From an uncultured euryarchaeote (GTDB lineage: Archaea > Thermoplasmatota > Poseidoniia > Poseidoniales > Poseidoniaceae): DNA of 6,843 nucleotides. The stretch is from NCBI GenBank assembly GCA_937892665.1, contig CALBJF010000182.1, forward strand, positions 1 to 6,843, written 5' to 3'. How positions within the stretch are numbered: position 1 is the stretch's first letter; each line of letters begins with the position of its first letter. Of this stretch, positions 1 to 4,527 are shown piece after piece. Both the position numbers and the translations under genes were made by a program. The notes under the pieces were generated by a model. The model was not told where the DNA came from. It did no database searches and was given only the letters and a program-made list of their open reading frames with translations.

Positions 1-35
1 CCGACATCTTCTAAGTGTCCCATAAAAACCCCCAT
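1..35 (-). CDS. possible 5' end of the next minus-strand gene (edge fragment)
   Basis: Reading the minus strand toward the left edge, an ATG at 35-33 and a second in-frame ATG at 23-21 open a frame (MGVFMGHLEDVG) that is still open at the window edge. The second ATG is preceded by a G-run five bases upstream that could act as a weak ribosome-binding site. Only about 12 codons are visible, so no family can be recognised and coding status is not established. It would be co-directional with the dehydrogenase gene that stops at 111, which fits a continuing minus-strand cluster. It could equally be chance. Confidence 0.25.
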   Translation of the reverse strand, partial: MGVFMGHLEDV

Positions 36-76
36 CGGTATTTGTCTATTGATGTTATCCCTTATGACTGCCCTTT

Positions 77-97
77 CAGCCCCCCAGGTGCTGTTTT
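77..97 (+). terminator. weak hairpin plus T-run in the 36-110 intergenic stretch
   Basis: CAGC (77-80) pairs with GCTG (90-93), with two further C-G pairs possible inside, and TTTT follows at 94-97 on the plus strand. This resembles a minimal intrinsic terminator for plus-strand transcription, but no plus-strand gene is visible to the left. For the dehydrogenase gene, which stops at 111 on the minus strand, the T-run is on the wrong side. The stem is short, so this is recorded as a weak structure only. Confidence 0.15.
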
Positions 98-110
98 ATG
101 AAAAGCGAGA

Positions 111-923
111 CTAAATGCTTCTCAATCGACCACCATCGACAGGAAGCGAAACTCCACGGATTGCTCCTGCAGCTGGAGTTGAAAGGAAAGCAATGACGGA
201 AGCGGTTTCAAGAGGGTCAATGAGTCTCTCAATTGGAACTTGGCTCATCCAGCCATTATGAATTGTTTCGAGGGTTTTTCCCGTTCGGTCATGGATTGAT
301 TGTGCTAGGCTGCCTAATCGTTCAGTATCAGTGAACCCAGGTAGAACATTGTTGATGGTAATACAGGGAGGGAGCTCTCTTGAAAGTGTTTTAGCCCATG
401 ATGCCATTGCTCCTCGAAGTGTATTAGAAACTCCAAGATTTGGAATTGGTTCACGAACACTTGTTGATACGATTTGTATGATTCTCCCATATCCTTCTGA
501 TTCCATCGTTGGAACAAGAAGTTGAACAAGAGTATGAGCAGCATGCAAGTGTCGGCCAAATGGTTGGGTCAATTCCTCGACTGTACTGTCAAGTAACGGT
601 CCTCCTGGTGGTCCTGCTGCATTATTGATCAGAATATGAATTGGATTTTGATTAAGCAGAGAATTGATTTTACCTGAGATTGCATTAGTATCCTCTAAAT
701 CCATGGCAAGAGTTTGATGACTTCCGTTCCCAAGAGAATTCAATTCTTCAACAAGGAGATCAAGTTGGTCTTGGTTGCGGGCTGAAACAATCACATTTGC
801 TCCTGCTGCTGCCATAACACGCGCAGTAGCAGCCCCTATTCCCCGACTTGCCCCGCAGATGAGGGCTGTTTTACCAGAGAGAGCGTTTGAAGCGAGTACT
901 GCGTCAGTGCCGAGTAGGTTCAT
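111..923 (-). CDS. atypical short-chain dehydrogenase/reductase (SDR), FabG-like
   Basis: A 270-residue Rossmann-fold protein, about the usual length for a classical SDR, predicted cytoplasmic. The nucleotide-binding glycine motif is GASRGIG (24-30), an Asp in the usual adenine-contact position is D75, the NNAAG motif is at 100-104, and the C-terminal PVDGG is at 261-265. The active site is unusual. Aligning SWAKTLSREL with the KSLAREL-type helix of FabG homologues places SNTLR (166-170) where YxxxK should be, so both the catalytic Tyr and Lys are replaced (by Ser166 and Arg170). Sers 153/155 remain in the catalytic-Ser region. From memory, a FabG-like SDR subgroup lacks the perfect catalytic tetrad and carries this S..xR pattern, so the protein is probably an intact member of it rather than a decayed gene. 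Substrate and activity are unknown. The start is supported by GGAGAG just upstream. It lies 39 bp downstream of the hydrolase gene, probably in the same transcript. Confidence 0.9.
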   Translation of the reverse strand: MNLLGTDAVLASNALSGKTALICGASRGIGAATARVMAAAGANVIVSARNQDQLDLLVEELNSLGNGSHQTLAMDLEDTNAISGKINSLLNQNPIHILINNAAGPPGGPLLDSTVEELTQPFGRHLHAAHTLVQLLVPTMESEGYGRIIQIVSTSVREPIPNLGVSNTLRGAMASWAKTLSRELPPCITINNVLPGFTDTERLGSLAQSIHDRTGKTLETIHNGWMSQVPIERLIDPLETASVIAFLSTPAAGAIRGVSLPVDGGRLRSI

Positions 924-925
924 GA

Positions 926-931
926 CTCTCC
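926..931 (-). promoter_or_regulatory. ribosome-binding site of the SDR gene
   Basis: On the minus strand, GGAGAG ends two bases before the ATG at 923-921, with the GGAG core four bases from it. This is the clearest Shine-Dalgarno match in the window and supports ATG 923 as the start. The spacing is a little short. Confidence 0.5.
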
Positions 932-962
932 GAGAGCATTACTGGTCTTAGTGGTTCTTGAC

Positions 963-1745
963 TTACAACCAGTCCAGAATTGTATCTTGCTGTACAAGCC
1001 AATCATCACTTGCAGCATCGACAATACTGAAATGATCACCAGTTAGCCAGACCTTTTGGACATGAGATCCTTTTGCCTCCATTATTCGGGCATAAGTCTC
1101 GCTTTGCTCAATTGGAACTTCATCGTCCTTTACGCCATGAAGAAGGAGAACGGGTGATTTAGGAGGTAAATCGACGGGATTAAGTCGTCGCCAAATCTCT
1201 TCATTATTGTATGGTTCACAACCAATCCAGCGACGGATTGCATCCCCATCATCACTTAGTTTCGCATCATCGGCACCGAATAAATCTGTAATTGGGGCTT
1301 GAGCAATAGCAAGCCAAGGTTTGCGTTCGGCTTTACTGGCCATCAACAAAGCGAGATGTCCTCCTGCAGAATGACCCATGACCATGCTTCTTGTAACGTC
1401 AATTCCAGGTAACAAAGCGAGTTGACCCCATGCTCGAAGAACGTCAGATAGAGTATCCATCCATACACCCTCATCTCCATCATCCCAACGCTTGAATTCA
1501 ACATTCCATGCTGCTACGCCAGCATCGCTGAGAGCATTTGCAATCGGTTGCATCAGTTCAAGTGTGTACTCTTTTTTCCAGAACCCACCATGAATCAACA
1601 TAATGCATGGAACGCCGTGATCGTTTTGGAACGGTGATGGTTCATCGGGCATATGTAAATCGGCAAACTGCCATGCTTCTGCACCCCATTGCATTCGGTC
1701 AACAGGCATCTTGGTCAACTCAGGGTGTAACTCGATGTCTGTCAC
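963..1745 (-). CDS. alpha/beta hydrolase (esterase/kynurenine-formamidase-like)
   Basis: A 260-residue alpha/beta-hydrolase fold protein with no signal peptide, so probably cytoplasmic. The oxyanion-hole motif is HGGFW (52-56), the nucleophile elbow GHSAGGH (124-130) has Ser126, the acid is probably Asp207 in HGVKDDEVP (203-211), and the catalytic His is probably H238 in GDHFS. The HGG[FY]W motif and the NVEFKRW segment after the second strand resemble the BD-FAE/kynurenine-formamidase-like esterase group. No tryptophan-catabolism neighbour is present, so the substrate is left open. The longest frame starts at GTG 1745-1743 and overlaps the 3' end of aspS by 26 bp. An in-frame ATG at 1709-1707 (Met13) would instead start 10 bp after the aspS stop. 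Neither has a convincing ribosome-binding site, and the first 12 residues carry no recognisable motif, so the ATG start is a serious alternative. Either way translation is likely coupled to aspS. Confidence 0.88.
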   Translation of the reverse strand: MTDIELHPELTKMPVDRMQWGAEAWQFADLHMPDEPSPFQNDHGVPCIMLIHGGFWKKEYTLELMQPIANALSDAGVAAWNVEFKRWDDGDEGVWMDTLSDVLRAWGQLALLPGIDVTRSMVMGHSAGGHLALLMASKAERKPWLAIAQAPITDLFGADDAKLSDDGDAIRRWIGCEPYNNEEIWRRLNPVDLPPKSPVLLLHGVKDDEVPIEQSETYARIMEAKGSHVQKVWLTGDHFSIVDAASDDWLVQQDTILDWL

Positions 1746-3120
1746 GTGGGAACAAGACAGTTTCTCGTACGTTTCTCGAACCAGTCAATGCCATGAGAAG
1801 TCGTGCAACTCCAAGGCCCCAGCCAGCGTGTGGAGGTGCCCCGAATCTGAAACCGTCTGTGTAGAAAGAGAATTCTTCAGGATTAAGTCCCTTTGATCGT
1901 AGATTTTCTTCAAGAATCTCGACGTTATGTTCTCTCTGGCCGCCGCTCGTCATCTCGTCTCGACCATAATTAAGATCGAATCCTCGACTGAGTTGTTCAC
2001 CTGTAGCTCCTACTTCACCAGGGATATGATGGATGTAGAATGGTTTCATTTCCATAGGCCATCGAGGGAGGAAATGGAAACCAGGGTACTTGGCTGCAAT
2101 AATATCACAATGTGATGAATCAATATCATCACCCCAAGTAATCTCTTCACCAGCATCTTGAATCATCTTAATCGCATCACAATATTCGATACGTGGGAAT
2201 GGAACTGTTGGTATTTCCACTGCAATGGGGCCATCGCCTTGGCTTTCTCTGTAGGCGTTGATGGTATCAATATGCTCTTGATCATTTTCTGCTACAGTCT
2301 TCCAGATGTGATGAATCATACGTTCTTGGACACCCATGACGTCATCATCATTCATCCAAGCGGCCTCGATATCGAAAGAAATGAATTCGTTTAAGTGGCG
2401 ATATGTATCATGATTTTCTGCACGGAAAGCAGGTCCAATTTCGAAAACACGTTCCATTCCTCCAAGGATTGTGAGTTGCTTGTACAGCTGAGGGCTTTGT
2501 GAAAGGAATGCAGGAGTATCGAAATACATCATCGGAAACAGATTTGTTCCACCTTCGGAAGCGGATGCAATGATTTTCGGTGTGTTAATTTCTTTGAATC
2601 CTTCCGTTATCAGATGTTCCCGTCCGTATTGCAGTACCTTTGAGCGGAGTGTAAACATAGCGTTCACATGTGCCCGTCGCAAATCGAGGAAGCGATTGTC
2701 AAGACGAGTATCAAGCCCAATGGTTACAGAATCAGTAATTCCGAGTGGAAGTGGTGCGTTTGCCCGTGTCAAGACAACAACGTCAGATGCTACAATTTCA
2801 TAGGCAGGCGGAGGTGGTGTTTCTCCTTCCTTCAATTTCGGTGGGCGCTTTTGAGCAACAGTACCAGTAAACTGTAACGTTGATTCACGAGTCATACGTT
2901 GAACGATATCGAGTTTTTCATCTCCAATAATGTCTCCTTTGAGGAAAACTTGTGAGGTTCCAGTTCCATCTCTCATATCAACGAAACAGATGGCACCCTT
3001 GCCTCTGTTTGCTTCCATGAATCCAGCGACTGTGACTTGTTGGCCGACAAGGTCTGCCCCTTTTTGTTGAATTTCAGCGAGAGTATGTGTCCGATATGCG
3101 GTGGGATGCCAGTCAGCCAT
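1720..3120 (-). CDS. aspS: aspartyl-tRNA synthetase, archaeal type
   Basis: Class IIb aminoacyl-tRNA synthetase that charges tRNA with aspartate in the cytoplasm, 466 residues from the chosen start. An N-terminal OB-fold anticodon-binding domain covers about residues 10-125. The catalytic core follows, with LDTRLDNRFLDLRR (136-149), TPKIIASASEGG (180-191), QSPQLYKQ (208-215), motif 2 FRAE (232-235) followed by RHLNEF, SGGQREH (392-398), motif 3 GWGLGVARL (433-441), and the typical C-terminal FPRDRHRVTP. The large insertion domain of bacterial AspRS is absent, so this is the archaeal/eukaryotic type. ATG 3120-3118 is preferred because AGGA precedes it by six bases. An upstream in-frame ATG (3168) and TTG (3186) add residues without family similarity. 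In the OB domain the position occupied by Trp or His in characterised archaeal enzymes appears to be Glu36, and a proline-rich loop (about 92-107) is longer than usual. Whether it is discriminating for tRNA-Asp over tRNA-Asn cannot be told from this. Confidence 0.95.
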   Translation of the reverse strand: MADWHPTAYRTHTLAEIQQKGADLVGQQVTVAGFMEANRGKGAICFVDMRDGTGTSQVFLKGDIIGDEKLDIVQRMTRESTLQFTGTVAQKRPPKLKEGETPPPPAYEIVASDVVVLTRANAPLPLGITDSVTIGLDTRLDNRFLDLRRAHVNAMFTLRSKVLQYGREHLITEGFKEINTPKIIASASEGGTNLFPMMYFDTPAFLSQSPQLYKQLTILGGMERVFEIGPAFRAENHDTYRHLNEFISFDIEAAWMNDDDVMGVQERMIHHIWKTVAENDQEHIDTINAYRESQGDGPIAVEIPTVPFPRIEYCDAIKMIQDAGEEITWGDDIDSSHCDIIAAKYPGFHFLPRWPMEMKPFYIHHIPGEVGATGEQLSRGFDLNYGRDEMTSGGQREHNVEILEENLRSKGLNPEEFSFYTDGFRFGAPPHAGWGLGVARLLMALTGSRNVRETVLFPRDRHRVTP

Positions 3121-3218
3121 GTGAATTCCTGTATGGTGCCGTACAAATAGGAATCGCTGTAAATCCATGCTCGATTTATTAGGCAAACCTTTGATAATGA
3201 GTACAGAAGCGGAAAACC
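3121..3218. promoter_or_regulatory. divergent intergenic promoter region between aspS and metK
   Basis: These 98 bp separate two divergently transcribed housekeeping genes and must hold both promoters. For metK, the T/A-rich gatttattag at about 3173-3182 is a reasonable archaeal TATA-box candidate. A start site about 25 bp downstream (near 3205) would leave a leader of roughly 14 nt. For aspS the best minus-strand candidate is the weaker ATTTACA around 3158-3164. No convincing BRE or operator palindrome was found, and the space is too small for a known SAM riboswitch before metK. Confidence 0.35.
3127..3130 (-). promoter_or_regulatory. ribosome-binding site deciding the aspS start
   Basis: On the minus strand AGGA lies six bases upstream of ATG 3120-3118. 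It favours this start over the longer in-frame alternatives at 3168 and 3186. Confidence 0.45.
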
Positions 3219-4463
3219 ATGCAACAAGACATCTTCACATCGGAGTCTGTGACCAGTGGTCACCCAGATAAGTTGTGCGATGCTATATCGGATGCTATTG
3301 TCGATGCTTGTCTTGCGCTTGATTCAAATGCACGCGTTGCAGTTGAAACCTGCGTCAAAGGGATGGATGACAAGAGCGTAATCATTCTTGCAGGTGAAGT
3401 GTCTCTGGACGCTCCCGCTCCTAATTATGACGCTATTGCCCGTCAAGCAGCAGCCAACATCGGTTATGATTCGCATGCCATTGGAATGGATGCTACAAAT
3501 CCGGATTTGTGTGATGTTCTGGTCTATGTCACCACCCAGTCCGCTTACATCAATCAGGGTGTCGATCGGCAGACACTTGATTCCCAAGGTGCAGGCGATC
3601 AAGGTCTCATGTTCGGTTTTGCTTGCACCGAAACTGAACAATATGACGAATTAAAAGGACGATATTTCCCTCTTTCTGCTGCACTTTCTCAACGTTTGTC
3701 TCGAAGACTGACGACAGTTCGTGAAGAAAACATCCTACCATGGGCTCGACCCGATGGGAAATCACAAGTCTCAGTAGCATACGACGAGCAAGGTGAAATC
3801 ATCGGAGTCGATACGGTCATTGTTGCAATTCAACACGATAAGCATCTGAAAGACCAATTCGATGGTTCAGTCGAAAAAGAACTTCAACATGTACGGGAAC
3901 AAATCAAAAAACACGTTGTTGAATACGCAATTCCCTCGGAACTCCTCTCATCTGAGTACACGCTCATCGTCAACGGAACAGGTCGTTTCGCAGATCCAGG
4001 TGGTCCATACGCTGATGCTGGATTGACTGGGCGAAAGATCATCGTCGATACGTACGGTGGAATGGGGCGTCATGGAGGAGGAGCCTTCAGTGGCAAAGAC
4101 CCTTCAAAAGTAGACCGGAGTGCAGCATATGCGGCGCGATGGGCTGCTAAACATGTTGTCGCTGCAGGCCTTGCTACACGATTTGAGATTCAACTTGCTT
4201 ACGTCATTGGCGTTGCCAAACCAGTCAGTCTTATGGTGAATTCGTTTGGAACAGGTATCGTTTCTGATTCCGAACTCGCCCGTCGTGTCCAGAGCACCTT
4301 TGATTTCCGACCAGCTGCTATTGCCAAAGACTTGGATCTGCTTCGTCCTATTTACAAAGCAACTGCTGCTGGAGGTCACTTCGGTCGTCATGCCACAGAT
4401 GAAGGCTATTTCCCTTGGGAACGCCTTGATGCTTCACGAATTGAAAATCTGACTAATTTCTAA
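3219..4463 (+). CDS. metK: S-adenosylmethionine synthetase, bacterial/eukaryotic type
   Basis: Methionine adenosyltransferase, which makes S-adenosylmethionine, PPi and Pi from ATP and methionine in the cytoplasm. The 414-residue protein has the full family signature: TSESVTSGHPDK (7-18, with His15, Asp17 and Lys18), GAGDQGLMFGF (124-134), DGKSQV (179-184), the long conserved block GLTGRKIIVDTYGG (268-281), and the P-loop-like GGGAFSGKDPSKVDRS (286-301). It is about 30 residues longer than the E. coli enzyme, partly through extra residues around 84-105 and in the central segment, with no active-site loss visible. This is the MetK family of bacteria and eukaryotes, whereas most archaea use a separate, very divergent MAT family. 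In an archaeal genome it therefore suggests old gene transfer. ATG 3219 starts directly at the conserved N-terminus, and the upstream GGAA is only a weak ribosome-binding site. It is transcribed divergently from aspS. Confidence 0.96.
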   Translation: MQQDIFTSESVTSGHPDKLCDAISDAIVDACLALDSNARVAVETCVKGMDDKSVIILAGEVSLDAPAPNYDAIARQAAANIGYDSHAIGMDATNPDLCDVLVYVTTQSAYINQGVDRQTLDSQGAGDQGLMFGFACTETEQYDELKGRYFPLSAALSQRLSRRLTTVREENILPWARPDGKSQVSVAYDEQGEIIGVDTVIVAIQHDKHLKDQFDGSVEKELQHVREQIKKHVVEYAIPSELLSSEYTLIVNGTGRFADPGGPYADAGLTGRKIIVDTYGGMGRHGGGAFSGKDPSKVDRSAAYAARWAAKHVVAAGLATRFEIQLAYVIGVAKPVSLMVNSFGTGIVSDSELARRVQSTFDFRPAAIAKDLDLLRPIYKATAAGGHFGRHATDEGYFPWERLDASRIENLTNF

Positions 4464-4475
4464 GGTTTTTTAACG
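4464..4475 (+). terminator. T-tract after metK (terminator or downstream TATA box)
   Basis: Six T residues (4466-4471) follow the metK stop codon almost directly, without an upstream stem. Archaeal termination often needs only such a U-tract. The same TTTTTTAA lies about 55-60 bp before the next ATG and could instead be the TATA element for the secreted-protein gene. The sequence alone does not decide between the two roles. Confidence 0.4.
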
Positions 4476-4492
4476 TCCAGTAGCCGATTCGC

Positions 4493-4518
4493 TCAAGTGC
4501 TAAAGGCACCTCGCTTGA
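4493..4518 (+). other. small hairpin in the leader of the secreted-protein gene
   Basis: GTGC (4497-4500) pairs with GCAC (4506-4509) around a TAAAG loop. The flanking TCAA (4493-4496) can pair with TTGA (4515-4518) across a five-base bulge. The structure ends nine bases before ATG 4528 and is not followed by a T-run, so it is not a terminator. It could affect translation initiation or be coincidental. No clear ribosome-binding site separates it from the start codon. Confidence 0.25.
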
Positions 4519-4527
4519 AGTGGTCCC

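Noticed and set aside
400..470. SDR as a pseudogene because of the missing YxxxK
   Set aside because: The frame is full length with all other SDR motifs intact and a good ribosome-binding site. A known FabG-like subgroup shares the replaced residues.
2158..2394. Open frames on the plus strand inside aspS, and similar frames inside metK, the SDR and the secreted-protein gene
   Set aside because: They lie opposite or out of frame within strongly supported genes, have no recognisable motifs or ribosome-binding sites, and read as low-complexity shadow translations.
3121..3186. N-terminal extension of aspS to a TTG at 3186 or ATG at 3168
   Set aside because: The added residues (such as MDLQRFLFVRHH) have no similarity to AspRS N-termini, while ATG 3120 has AGGA at a good distance and leaves room for promoters.
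3121..3218. SAM riboswitch upstream of metK
   Set aside because: Only 98 bp are shared by two divergent genes, and no multi-helix conserved core or terminator is visible.
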